From Marinitoga hydrogenitolerans DSM 16785 (lineage in GTDB: Bacteria; Thermotogota; Thermotogae; Petrotogales; Petrotogaceae): DNA of 64,000 nucleotides. A program made the position numbers and the translations under genes. Each line of letters opens with the position of its first letter. Position 1 is the stretch's first letter. Location of the stretch: assembly GCF_900129175.1 (NCBI RefSeq), contig NZ_FQUI01000001.1, forward strand, positions 62,001 through 126,000, written 5' to 3'. Positions 1 to 8,980 of the stretch are shown piece by piece. The notes below the pieces were generated by a model. The model was not told the origin of the DNA. It did not search any database and saw only the letters and a program-made list of their open reading frames with translations.

Positions 1-2280
1 AATTTCTTCTGCTATTTTTTTATCCTCAAATATCTCATAAGCTGCATCTAACATCTCTTTAGTTGTTCTAAAATATTTATTTGAATTATACACTTTCTTT
101 TTTTGACCTTTTGTGGCTGATCCTATTATTAAAGCATCTCTTGCTTTTTTATCCTCTTTATTCAAATAATGTGCATTACCAGTCATAACTACTGGAATAT
201 TATAATTTTTTGCAGAATTATATAACAATTTATAAAATTCTTTAACTTTTTTCGAATCCATATTTCCATTTTCAGAATCTTTATCGGGATGTTCAATACT
301 ATCAAGCGGTTGAATTTCTATATAGTCAAACAAACTAATTAAAGCATTTATTTCCTCTATAGATGCACCTCTTGAATATTCTTCAAATATTATATTTTTT
401 GTACAGCCACTTCCAATTAAAAGACCTTCTCTGTTCTCAAGTAACTCATTTAACAGCACCGTTGTATCTCTATAAAAATATTCAGTATGTGCTTTAGATA
501 TTAATTTATATAAATTCTTCAAACCAGTTCTGTTTTTAACCAATACTGTCATATGATATTTTCTCAATTTTTTAAAGTCTATCATCTTTTCAAGGTTAAT
601 TAAATCATTTAATGTTCTAATCCCTCTACCTTTTGCTTTTTCAAGAAGTTTTAAAAAAACATGTGCTGTAATCTTTGCATCTTCATGTGCCCTATGGTGT
701 TCAAAATTTCCTAATCCTAATACCTTAACTACTTTATCAAGAGAATGTCCTCCTTTCAAATTCAACAATGCTCTGGACATAGAGAGTGTATCAATATACG
801 GAATTTTTATTTCAATATTCATTATTTCTTTAACCCAACGTCTTAAAAATCTATAATCAAAATTGGCATTATGGGCAACCAAAACTGAATCGGATATAAA
901 ACTCATAAATTCAGGAAGTACCTCTTTTATAGATGGTGCATTTATTAACATCTCATTTGTTATACCTGTAATTTCTTGTATTTTTTGTGGTACATTTTTT
1001 TGTGGTTTTACCATTTTATGAAAAACATCTGTTATCTCACCATTTATTATTTTAACAGCACCAAATTCGATAATTTCTTCAATATTTGGATCAAGACCAG
1101 TTGTTTCAAAATCAAAAACCACAAAATTCGAATCAAAAGGTATTTCATCGCTAAAATTGTAAATTATTGATGCTCTATTATTTACAACATTTATTTCACA
1201 ACCATATATAGGTTTAATATTCTCCTTCTTTGCAATATTATAAAAGGTTGGGATCGATTGAACAACTTCATGATCTGTAATAGCAACAGCTTTATGCCCC
1301 CATTTCGCCGCTGTTTTTACTAAATCTTCAACATCCAAAACAGAATCTAGCGCACTAAATTTGGAATGCGCATGTAACTCAACTCTTTTTTTCTCAAAAT
1401 TATCAATTCTTTCTTTGGCCTCTATTTTCATAATATTTTCAGGTATTATAACATATTCTTTTTGATATTCATCATATGTAATTTTCCCTTCAACTTTTAT
1501 AAACTCCCCTTCTTTAATATTATTATTTAATCTTTCTGCTGAATTTTTAAACGCCTTTATTATGATGGAATCTGTATTATCGGTAATATACATTGTTAGT
1601 ATAATAGCTCTATCATTATATTCTTTATAAAACACCTTTCCTTCAATTACTACTTTTGAAGTTTGATACATAATATCGTTTAATTTATCTAGCGGAATAG
1701 ACACCTTTTTAAATTTATTACCCAAAATTACATAATCATCCTGCTTTTTTGATTCAATGTTATTATCAACAGATTCATCTACAACAATTACATTATCAAA
1801 TTCTTCTGATAATTCATAATCACCCTTTTTATTTGTTTCAAAATTTTTATAATCAATTGCTATTTTTTCATCAAAAACAAATTCATAGTCAGGTAAATAA
1901 CCCAAACTTCTACTTAATATATTATCAATGATTTTTCTGTTTTTTTTCACTCTCTCAAGAGCAAATTTATTTGAAACTCTAAAAATCAATTCATTTTCAG
2001 AAATATCCGGTAATAAAAATCTTAGATAATTTTCTTCTTCATTACCATTTATTAAGTCTATCCAATTTTCTAAAATATAACTTAAATCTTTTTTGGAAAG
2101 CAATATGATTTTCACTGGCATTTTCATTAACCTTGAAAAAAATTTTTTTACTTTTTTTTCATCACTTTCATTAAGAGGATTATTCAATTTTAAAAGAAGA
2201 AAATCATTTATTTCAACTTCACCTTGAAGATTAAATGGATCAAATTCTAATTTGGAAAGTAAAAAATCTGATATTTTCAT
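1..2280 (-). CDS. polC: DNA polymerase III PolC-type alpha subunit, N-terminal part (runs off the left edge)
   Basis: Reading the minus strand from an ATG at 2280 gives an uninterrupted frame of 760 codons to the window edge. The order of parts is that of Gram-positive-type PolC: an N-terminal region, an OB-fold segment (about residues 150-290), a PHP domain beginning at VELHAHS (about 298), a DnaQ-like 3'-5' proofreading exonuclease inserted in the PHP domain (about 387-550, with FDFETTGLDP, HNANFDYRFL and a final HRAHEDA motif), then the rest of PHP. The polymerase palm and fingers lie outside the window. A strong AGGAGG site precedes the ATG. The product is the replicative polymerase with built-in proofreading; the exonuclease acidic residues are intact. 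Confidence 0.95.
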   Translation of the reverse strand, partial: MKISDFLLSKLEFDPFNLQGEVEINDFLLLKLNNPLNESDEKKVKKFFSRLMKMPVKIILLSKKDLSYILENWIDLINGNEEENYLRFLLPDISENELIFRVSNKFALERVKKNRKIIDNILSRSLGYLPDYEFVFDEKIAIDYKNFETNKKGDYELSEEFDNVIVVDESVDNNIESKKQDDYVILGNKFKKVSIPLDKLNDIMYQTSKVVIEGKVFYKEYNDRAIILTMYITDNTDSIIIKAFKNSAERLNNNIKEGEFIKVEGKITYDEYQKEYVIIPENIMKIEAKERIDNFEKKRVELHAHSKFSALDSVLDVEDLVKTAAKWGHKAVAITDHEVVQSIPTFYNIAKKENIKPIYGCEINVVNNRASIIYNFSDEIPFDSNFVVFDFETTGLDPNIEEIIEFGAVKIINGEITDVFHKMVKPQKNVPQKIQEITGITNEMLINAPSIKEVLPEFMSFISDSVLVAHNANFDYRFLRRWVKEIMNIEIKIPYIDTLSMSRALLNLKGGHSLDKVVKVLGLGNFEHHRAHEDAKITAHVFLKLLEKAKGRGIRTLNDLINLEKMIDFKKLRKYHMTVLVKNRTGLKNLYKLISKAHTEYFYRDTTVLLNELLENREGLLIGSGCTKNIIFEEYSRGASIEEINALISLFDYIEIQPLDSIEHPDKDSENGNMDSKKVKEFYKLLYNSAKNYNIPVVMTGNAHYLNKEDKKARDALIIGSATKGQKKKVYNSNKYFRTTKEMLDAAYEIFEDKKIAEEI

Positions 2281-2350
2281 CGAAAGACCTCCTGAGAGTT
2301 TTGCTAAATTAACTATAACATATTTTTTTTAAATTTTATAGAAATTTAAT

Positions 2351-2375
2351 AAAAAATGGAGTTCTATCGAACTCC
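2351..2375 (-). terminator. Intrinsic terminator of the flavoprotein gene
   Basis: A 7-bp stem GGAGTTC/GAACTCC with a 4-nt loop (2358-2375) starts one base after the stop codon of the gene at 2377. On the minus strand a run of six T follows (2351-2356), giving a standard intrinsic terminator between this gene and polC. Confidence 0.85.
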
Positions 2376-2376
2376 G

Positions 2377-3726
2377 TTATAATTTTTTAACTGCTTGTGT
2401 TGCTGCAACAAGATCTATATCCCAAACAGGAGAAAATGGTGGAGAATAAGCTAAATCCATATTTCTTAATTGTGAAACTGTTCCATTTGTATAAATAAGA
2501 GATGTTATAGTATTTAATCTAGGATGAATTTCACCACCTATTAATTGAGCACCGAGTATTCTTCCTGTTTTCTTTTCAAATACTAATTTTATTTTTATTT
2601 TCTTTGAACCAGTATAATAATGCGCTCTACTTCCAGATTTAATAAACACAGAATCAGCGTCAAAACCTTTTTCTATAGCTTCTTTTAATGTTAATCCCGT
2701 TTTTGCATATTCAACATCCTCAAATTTAGTTATTAAAGATCCAACTACTCCTATAAATGAATCATCATCTCCTGCTAAGTTTTTCCCCGCTATTCTCCCT
2801 TGTTTATTTGCAGTAGTTCCAAGAGGTATATACACATTCTCTTTTGTAATAAAATGATTTACAGTTGCACAATCCCCAGCAGAATAAACATCTTTAATAT
2901 TTGTTTCCATATTTTCATTTACAATAATTGCCCCATTTCTTGCCATATTTAAACCTTTCTCTTTTAAAAATAAGGTGTTTGGTTTTACTCCAATTGATAC
3001 TATTATCATATCTGATTCAAAATTTCCATTTTTTGTAATTACTTTAAACTTATCATTCTCCTTTATTATATCATCAGCAAAAGTATTAAATAGGATCTTT
3101 ACTCCTTTTTCTTTTAATCCATTTACAAACTCTTCGTGGATCTCCGGCTCTATGTTACCAAGAACATGATCTGTACCTTCAATAATTGTAATACCTATAT
3201 TATGTTTTTTTAATGCTTCAGCTGTTTCAATTCCTATAAATCCTCCGCCAATTACAACTGCATTTTTAGGATTATTTTCATTTATATACTTTAAAATATT
3301 CTTCGCATCATCAGGATTTCTTAGCTTAAAAATTCCATTTTCCCCCCATGCCCTAAAAGCTGGAATAATTGGCGAAGCACCTGTTGCAATAACTAATTTA
3401 TTATAAGAAACTTCTATTTCCCCATTATCTGATTTCACATAAACAATTTTATTTGAAAAATCTATTTCATATGCCTCATGATTAACGAAAACATCTGCAC
3501 CTTTTTTTTCTTTAAAAATTTCAGGAGTCAATGCGATAACAGATTCGGGTGACTTAACATCACCACTAATTACATAAGGTAATCCACATCCACCATATGA
3601 AATATATGGTTCTTTTTGAAATATTGCTATTTTTAAATCTTTTTTTACTCTTTTAGCGCTAGCCGCCGCACTCGTCCCTGCTGCTACACCACCAAGAATA
3701 ACAACATCATACTCCATTTTTTTCAT
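2377..3726 (-). CDS. FAD/NAD(P)-dependent disulfide oxidoreductase (NADH oxidase / CoA-disulfide reductase family)
   Basis: The 449-residue protein has an N-terminal FAD-binding motif (GGVAAGTSAA, residues 12-21), the single redox cysteine in YGGCGLPY (C47), a second Rossmann motif GGGFIGIETAE near 158 for NAD(P)H, the FAD-contact motif YSAGDCA, and a C-terminal dimerisation domain. One cysteine in this context is typical of NADH oxidase, NADH peroxidase and CoA-disulfide reductase, whose substrates cannot be told apart from sequence alone. In an anaerobe the likely role is oxygen or peroxide detoxification, or sulfur/CoA-disulfide reduction. The ATG at 3726 has a GGAGG seven bases upstream. 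The gene stands alone with its own terminator. Confidence 0.88.
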   Translation of the reverse strand: MKKMEYDVVILGGVAAGTSAAASAKRVKKDLKIAIFQKEPYISYGGCGLPYVISGDVKSPESVIALTPEIFKEKKGADVFVNHEAYEIDFSNKIVYVKSDNGEIEVSYNKLVIATGASPIIPAFRAWGENGIFKLRNPDDAKNILKYINENNPKNAVVIGGGFIGIETAEALKKHNIGITIIEGTDHVLGNIEPEIHEEFVNGLKEKGVKILFNTFADDIIKENDKFKVITKNGNFESDMIIVSIGVKPNTLFLKEKGLNMARNGAIIVNENMETNIKDVYSAGDCATVNHFITKENVYIPLGTTANKQGRIAGKNLAGDDDSFIGVVGSLITKFEDVEYAKTGLTLKEAIEKGFDADSVFIKSGSRAHYYTGSKKIKIKLVFEKKTGRILGAQLIGGEIHPRLNTITSLIYTNGTVSQLRNMDLAYSPPFSPVWDIDLVAATQAVKKL

Positions 3727-3880
3727 ATTTGCACCTCCAAATACAAATAAACTTATTTAACATTTATAAAATCCAATCAACTTTCGATGCTTATCAAAAA
3801 ATTGTTTTACTTTATTAAATACTAATAATATTAATTATTAAATTTATACTACTATTATTAACATATAGATAATAAAAATA

Positions 3881-4474
3881 TTAATTCAATATATCATAAT
3901 ATGATAATAAAGACAAAAATATCGAATAAGTTAAATATATAATACTTGGTATATAAAATACCTCATTTTTCCCTAAAGAAGTATTCCCAAATAGCGATGC
4001 TCCAAACCACTGAATACCGTGTTTGAAAATAAGATACAATATAGTAAAAATCATAATAACTGAAATTAAGAATTTTAGAAATGCTGTAATTTTTGTACCT
4101 TTTATACTCCTTTTTAAATAGTAAATTGCATTAAACTGTTCGAAAATACTGTATAACAGAAATAAAATACCAAGAACTATAATATTGGTTACATCGAGAG
4201 AAAATTGACTCCCCAACATACTTTGAATTAATGGCTTTTGAAAATAAACACCAAGAATTAATAAGGTTAAAATCAAAGAAATCAAAAAATTAAAACTGGA
4301 AAATATTATTTTCAACCAACCCATTCCAGCATTACCTAAAGGTAAGTTTTTAATTGCTTCACCTTTTTCCAAATTTTCGAAATGATTTATTTTTTCTTGT
4401 GTTTTACTTTTTTTAGATAATATATGTTTTTTTCTTTCTTTTTTCTTTTCGTTATGTATCTTTAAAGTTGCCAT
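3881..4474 (-). CDS. Small integral membrane protein, function unknown
   Basis: This 197-residue protein is not recognised. It begins with a strongly basic, soluble stretch of about 50 residues rich in Lys and Glu, followed by four predicted membrane helices (about 55-77, 95-113, 130-150 and 175-193). The start overlaps the end of the macro-domain gene by 23 bases and has a GGAGG five bases upstream inside that gene, so the two are probably translationally coupled. It is the last gene of the permease / macro-domain unit. No enzymatic motif is visible. Confidence 0.7.
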   Translation of the reverse strand: MATLKIHNEKKKERKKHILSKKSKTQEKINHFENLEKGEAIKNLPLGNAGMGWLKIIFSSFNFLISLILTLLILGVYFQKPLIQSMLGSQFSLDVTNIIVLGILFLLYSIFEQFNAIYYLKRSIKGTKITAFLKFLISVIMIFTILYLIFKHGIQWFGASLFGNTSLGKNEVFYIPSIIYLTYSIFLSLLSYYDILN

Positions 4475-5027
4475 ATCTTCCTCCTATAATCTCTTTTAAC
4501 AAAAAAGCTCTGTTTTTATCTAAAAAACAAAATCTTATTTCACTTAAATTTTTTGCTTTTTTAGAAAATTCCTCGATAGCTTTAATATATACCTCACATG
4601 CTTTTTCAAACGGATATCCGAATATTCCTGTACTAATAGCTGGAAAAGAAATTGTTTTCAGTTTTAAATCATCTGCTTTTTTTAGAGAATTATATATTGC
4701 ATTATATAAAAGCTTTTCTTCGTTATTGTTACTTCCGTTCCAAACTGGTCCTACAGCGTGAATAATATATTTTGCTTTTAAATTGCCTCCGGAAGTAACC
4801 CCAACTTCTCCTGTTTTTATTATACCATTTTTTCTTATATAATCATCGCTTTCTTTTTGTATTTGATATCCACCCGCTTTCACAATAGCTGCTGCTACGC
4901 CACCGCCATGCGCTAAATAAGAATTGGCTGCATTAACAATTACATCAACATTCTCTTTTGTTAAATCTCCAATGACAATTTTAAAAATAACCTTATTTAT
5001 TTTTCTTTCAAAAATTTCTTTATTCAT
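4452..5027 (-). CDS. Macro domain protein, probable ADP-ribose/O-acetyl-ADP-ribose deacetylase
   Basis: The whole 191-residue protein is one macro domain. Visible signatures are DVIVNAANSYLAHGGGVAAAI near residue 28 (adenine and distal-ribose contacts, with the Asn and Gly-rich loop of the MacroD/YmdB group), IIHAVGPVW near 108, and FPAISTGIFGYP near 147 (phosphate-binding loop). Proteins of this type bind ADP-ribose and often hydrolyse O-acetyl-ADP-ribose or mono-ADP-ribosyl esters in the cytoplasm. It sits 16 bases downstream of the permease gene and overlaps the following membrane-protein gene, so it is likely cotranscribed with both. No partner ADP-ribosyltransferase is seen in the window. 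Confidence 0.9.
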   Translation of the reverse strand: MNKEIFERKINKVIFKIVIGDLTKENVDVIVNAANSYLAHGGGVAAAIVKAGGYQIQKESDDYIRKNGIIKTGEVGVTSGGNLKAKYIIHAVGPVWNGSNNNEEKLLYNAIYNSLKKADDLKLKTISFPAISTGIFGYPFEKACEVYIKAIEEFSKKAKNLSEIRFCFLDKNRAFLLKEIIGGRYGNFKDT

Positions 5028-5043
5028 ATTCTCACTTCCCTAC

Positions 5044-6309
5044 TTATATGAAAAACAAATATATAGTTCCTAAAATAAGAGGTATCAAAACAGAAAAAAA
5101 TGATTTTTTCATATATTCTCCAAAAGTTATTGTTTGATTATAGTTTTTCTCAAGCAAAGAAACTCCAACTATATTTTGAACAGCACCAAGTGGTGTTAAA
5201 TTAGTCCCCAGATTAGCACCAATTGCATATGCATACCAAAGTTCATATGGCGCCCCATGTAAAACTAAAAGTTTAATAACTGGAGCTAAAATCAAAGTTC
5301 CTGGTACAGCACTTAAAAACGGAATAACAAATGCTGATAACCACATAATTACGACCATCAATAAAAATGGTGTTGCCATCAACGGATTAAAAACATTGGC
5401 TATTGCTTGAGTTACCCCAATTTCCTCAAGAGAAAAAGCTATTGTAAATAAACCACCATAGAAAAACATTGTATCCCAATCCAGATCCTTTGACATACTT
5501 TCAAAATCCTTCTGAGTTAATAACATTAATACTAAAGCACCAGCCATAGCTATCAATGCTAAATCGATTTTAATTAAAGAATGAAACATAAATCCTGTTA
5601 ACACAATTAAGAAAACTGTTAACCCTTTATACATTAATGATTTATTTTCAATAGCTTTTTCAGGATCCATATCTGACAATTTCTTCAATCTTTCATTAAA
5701 CACTTTTGAATCTACTTTATTATTTATTTTAAACATAATTATTACTGAAATAAAAGATAATATTGTTATTGGAAGCATCACATTTAAAAATTTAGTAAAG
5801 TGTAAATCGCCGATAGAACCTAAGACTATATTTAACGGGCTACCAATTAACGTACTCATACCTCCAATATTATCAATAGTTATTGTTAATAAAATTAAAG
5901 GCGTTGGATTCATTTCTATTGTGTCTGCAACCAAAAAAATAATTGGAGCCATCAGCATTATTGTGATTAAGTTATCTAAGAAAGCTGAAAAAAATGTTAC
6001 CAAAACCATTAGCATTGTTAAAACTATCCAAAACTTATAGCGACTTAATTTAATTGCATTAACTGCTGCAAATGTAAAAAAACCACTTTCTTTAAGTATT
6101 TCAACAATAATCATCATCCCAAGCAAAATACCTAATGTTTCAAAACTAACAATCCTTCCAATATTTTCAAATTCCAAACCTTCAACAGGTTTCAAAATGA
6201 ATAATAAAATACCAAAGAAGAATGTAATAATAGATTTTTTTACATTTCTCGCAAAAATAATAAAATAATACGCTATAATAGTTATTCCTAAAACCAATAG
6301 TTCTGACAT
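5044..6309 (-). CDS. ArsB/NhaD-type ion permease (SLC13/IT superfamily)
   Basis: The 421-residue product is almost entirely hydrophobic, with about eleven membrane segments. Conserved features of the ArsB/NhaD/CitT superfamily are seen in the repeated segments: FFSAFLDNLITIMLMAP in the first half and GANLGTNLTPLGAVQN in the second, the two re-entrant substrate loops. Members transport arsenite, sodium/proton or dicarboxylates; the substrate here cannot be decided. An upstream in-frame TTG at 6330 exists, but a GGAGG seven bases before the ATG at 6309 makes that the better start. It heads the unit that includes the macro-domain gene. Confidence 0.82.
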   Translation of the reverse strand: MSELLVLGITIIAYYFIIFARNVKKSIITFFFGILLFILKPVEGLEFENIGRIVSFETLGILLGMMIIVEILKESGFFTFAAVNAIKLSRYKFWIVLTMLMVLVTFFSAFLDNLITIMLMAPIIFLVADTIEMNPTPLILLTITIDNIGGMSTLIGSPLNIVLGSIGDLHFTKFLNVMLPITILSFISVIIMFKINNKVDSKVFNERLKKLSDMDPEKAIENKSLMYKGLTVFLIVLTGFMFHSLIKIDLALIAMAGALVLMLLTQKDFESMSKDLDWDTMFFYGGLFTIAFSLEEIGVTQAIANVFNPLMATPFLLMVVIMWLSAFVIPFLSAVPGTLILAPVIKLLVLHGAPYELWYAYAIGANLGTNLTPLGAVQNIVGVSLLEKNYNQTITFGEYMKKSFFSVLIPLILGTIYLFFI

Positions 6310-6428
6310 TTGACCGCCTCCAATTTTCAAATTTTAGCATCCTTATTAAACTCCTTTTCTTTAAAGTTCTCTTGAAATATTTTTTACGTTTTTAAAAACT
6401 ATTTCATTAGAATCTTAAAAATAAATTC

Positions 6429-6457
6429 TTCATAATTTAGGGAAAATGTGTTAAAAT
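6429..6457 (+). promoter_or_regulatory. Probable promoter of the clpC operon
   Basis: TTCATA (6429-6434) and TAAAAT (6452-6457) are separated by 17 bases and lie 24 bases before the clpC start. The -35 matches the sigma-70 consensus at four of six positions. No CtsR-type operator was recognised. Confidence 0.5.
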
Positions 6458-6481
6458 ATTATTGAATATGGAGGTGATAAT

Positions 6482-8980
6482 ATGTTTGACAACTTTACAG
6501 ATAGAGCCGCAAAAGTTTTTATCGAGGCACAAAATGAAGCAAGGTTTATGGGCCATCCTTATGTTGGCACTGAACATCTATTATTAGGACTTTTAAAAGT
6601 CAACGGAAAATTCTTATCACAAATATTTTCCTATTACAACTTAACTTATGGAAAAATCAAATCTGAAATAACTGGTATAGTAGGAGTAAATGCTTCTCAT
6701 AATATAGTTGGTTCTTCTCCACAACCAACACCAAGAGCTAAAAGGATTATAGAATTAGCTTATGACGAATCTGAAATCCTTGGCACTTCGCAAATTGATG
6801 CAGAACATTTATTACTTGGAATTTGTCGTGAAGGCGAAGGAATTGCCGCTCATGTTTTAAGAAGATTAGGAATTAATCTTGTTGAAATGAGAAAAAAGCT
6901 TGCTGATTTAATGCTAAATAAGTCAGAACATGCAAATAGCGATATACAATCATTTAAAGAGGATGAAGAAGAAAAAATTAGACAAAGACAAAATGCTATA
7001 AAACAGCTGGAAGGGTATGGGACAGATCTAACTGAAAAGGCAGCAAAAAAAGATTTAGATCCCGTTATTGGTAGAAAAGTTGAAATTAGAAGATTAATGG
7101 AAATATTGGCCAGAAGGAAAAAAAATAACCCTGTTTTAATTGGTGAAGCTGGGGTAGGTAAAAGTGCTATTGTCGAAGGATTAGCAAAAAAAATAGTTGA
7201 TGGTGATGTACCTGAGGTTTTAAAAAACAAATGTATCTTTTCTCTTGATTTAACCTCATTAGTTGCAGGAACAAAATACCGTGGTGAATTTGAAAAAAGA
7301 ATGAAAAAATTAATGCAAATCTTAGAAAAAAATAAGGATATTATTCTCTTTATTGACGAATTACATATGATTGTTGAAGCGGGTGCAGCTGAAGGTTCTT
7401 CAATGGATGCTGCTAATGTTTTAAAACCTGCTTTAGCCAATGGAAAGGTTACAGTTATTGGTGCTACTACTCCTTCAGAATATAGAAAATTTATTGAAAA
7501 AGATCCTGCTTTAGAAAGAAGATTTCAAAAAATTTATGTAAATGAACCTTCATACGAAGAAGCGATTGATATATTAAAGGGCATAAAAACCAAATACGAA
7601 GAACATCATAAAGTGAAATATACTGATTCAGCATTAGAGGCCGCAGTTAATCTTTCATTAAGATATATTACAGATAGATTTTTACCCGATAAAGCTGTTG
7701 ATCTAATTGATGAAGCTGGTGCAAGAGTACGTTTAAGCGCTCTTACTTTACCTAAAAACTTAAAAAAGATGCTAAATAAAATAACTGAGTTAGAAAATAA
7801 AAAAGAATATTTTATTCAAAATAACAAATATGATGAAATAGAAGATATAAAATCTCAAATAAATAATTTAAAGAAAAAATATTCAAAAAAGTATACTGAA
7901 TGGCGTGAAAAAGCTGAAAAAGATATTATTGAAATTACAGAAGAACACATATCTGAGGTTGTATCTGATTGGACCGGTGTTCCATTAAAGAAATTAGAAA
8001 TGTCTGAAATGGAAAGGTTACTCAACCTTGAAGCAGTCTTGCATGAAAGAGTAATCGGACAGGATGACGCCATAAAGGCTGTTTCAAAAGCTATTAGACG
8101 CGCTAGAAGTGGCATAAAAGACCCAAAACGTCCTACAGGTGTTTTCTTGTTCTTAGGACCTACTGGTGTAGGTAAAACTGAATTAGCTAAAACTATAGCT
8201 GAATATTTATTTGGCGATGAAAAAGCTTTAGTTCGCATAGATATGTCAGAATATATGGAAAAATTCAACGTTTCAAGATTAGTTGGTGCACCTCCAGGCT
8301 ATGTTGGATACGAAGAAGGCGGTCAATTAACTGAAGCTGTCAGAAGAAGGCCTTATTCTGTTATTTTACTTGACGAAATAGAAAAAGCTCATCCAGATGT
8401 ATACAATATATTATTGCAAATAATGGATGATGGACGATTAACCGACTCTCAAGGGAGAATTGTCGACTTTAGGAACGCTATCATTGTAATGACAAGTAAT
8501 CTTGGAAGTGAAACAATAAATAAAACTAAAAGATCCATGGGTTTTGTTGATGAAGAATCAGAAGAGAAAAAATATAATGAAATAAAATTATCTGTTATGG
8601 AAGAGGTTAGAAAAGCATTTAAACCAGAATTTTTAAACAGATTAGACGAAACAGTTGTATTCCATCCTCTCACAAAAAAAGATATGAAAGAAATTATAAA
8701 AATTCAATTAAAAGACCTTGAAAAGAGATTAAAGGAAAAAGACTTACATCTGAAATTTAAAGAAGAAGCGGTTGATTTATTAATAGAAAAAGGATTTGAC
8801 CCTATATTTGGAGCCAGACCATTAAGGAGAGCTATACAAAGATATTTAGAAGATCCTTTATCTGAAGAAATTCTAAAAGGTAGATTTAAAGAAAGCGATC
8901 GAATAATAATAGATGTTAAAGATAATAATATACATTTTAAAAAAGGTAGAAAATCTTCACCAAAACAGAAGGTGCTCTAA
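6482..8980 (+). CDS. clpC: ATP-dependent Clp protease ATPase subunit ClpC
   Basis: This 832-residue Hsp100 AAA+ unfoldase feeds substrates to ClpP in the cytoplasm. It has the double Clp N-terminal repeat (residues 1-150), AAA module 1 with Walker A GEAGVGKSA (about 221) and Walker B LFIDELH, a middle helical domain with a UVR-like segment (about 450-465) as in ClpC rather than ClpB, and AAA module 2 with Walker A GPTGVGKTE (about 559), Walker B ILLDEIEKAHPD and a C-terminal ClpB-D2-small domain. Length is normal for ClpC. GGAGGTGAT precedes the ATG. It is the first gene of a six-gene operon; its stop codon shares a base with the radA start. Confidence 0.96.
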   Translation: MFDNFTDRAAKVFIEAQNEARFMGHPYVGTEHLLLGLLKVNGKFLSQIFSYYNLTYGKIKSEITGIVGVNASHNIVGSSPQPTPRAKRIIELAYDESEILGTSQIDAEHLLLGICREGEGIAAHVLRRLGINLVEMRKKLADLMLNKSEHANSDIQSFKEDEEEKIRQRQNAIKQLEGYGTDLTEKAAKKDLDPVIGRKVEIRRLMEILARRKKNNPVLIGEAGVGKSAIVEGLAKKIVDGDVPEVLKNKCIFSLDLTSLVAGTKYRGEFEKRMKKLMQILEKNKDIILFIDELHMIVEAGAAEGSSMDAANVLKPALANGKVTVIGATTPSEYRKFIEKDPALERRFQKIYVNEPSYEEAIDILKGIKTKYEEHHKVKYTDSALEAAVNLSLRYITDRFLPDKAVDLIDEAGARVRLSALTLPKNLKKMLNKITELENKKEYFIQNNKYDEIEDIKSQINNLKKKYSKKYTEWREKAEKDIIEITEEHISEVVSDWTGVPLKKLEMSEMERLLNLEAVLHERVIGQDDAIKAVSKAIRRARSGIKDPKRPTGVFLFLGPTGVGKTELAKTIAEYLFGDEKALVRIDMSEYMEKFNVSRLVGAPPGYVGYEEGGQLTEAVRRRPYSVILLDEIEKAHPDVYNILLQIMDDGRLTDSQGRIVDFRNAIIVMTSNLGSETINKTKRSMGFVDEESEEKKYNEIKLSVMEEVRKAFKPEFLNRLDETVVFHPLTKKDMKEIIKIQLKDLEKRLKEKDLHLKFKEEAVDLLIEKGFDPIFGARPLRRAIQRYLEDPLSEEILKGRFKESDRIIIDVKDNNIHFKKGRKSSPKQKVL

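Noticed and set aside
6850-7440. 196-codon open frame antisense to clpC
   Set aside because: It lies wholly inside a highly conserved gene, is Ser/Phe-rich as expected from reverse reading of charged codons, and lacks a ribosome site.
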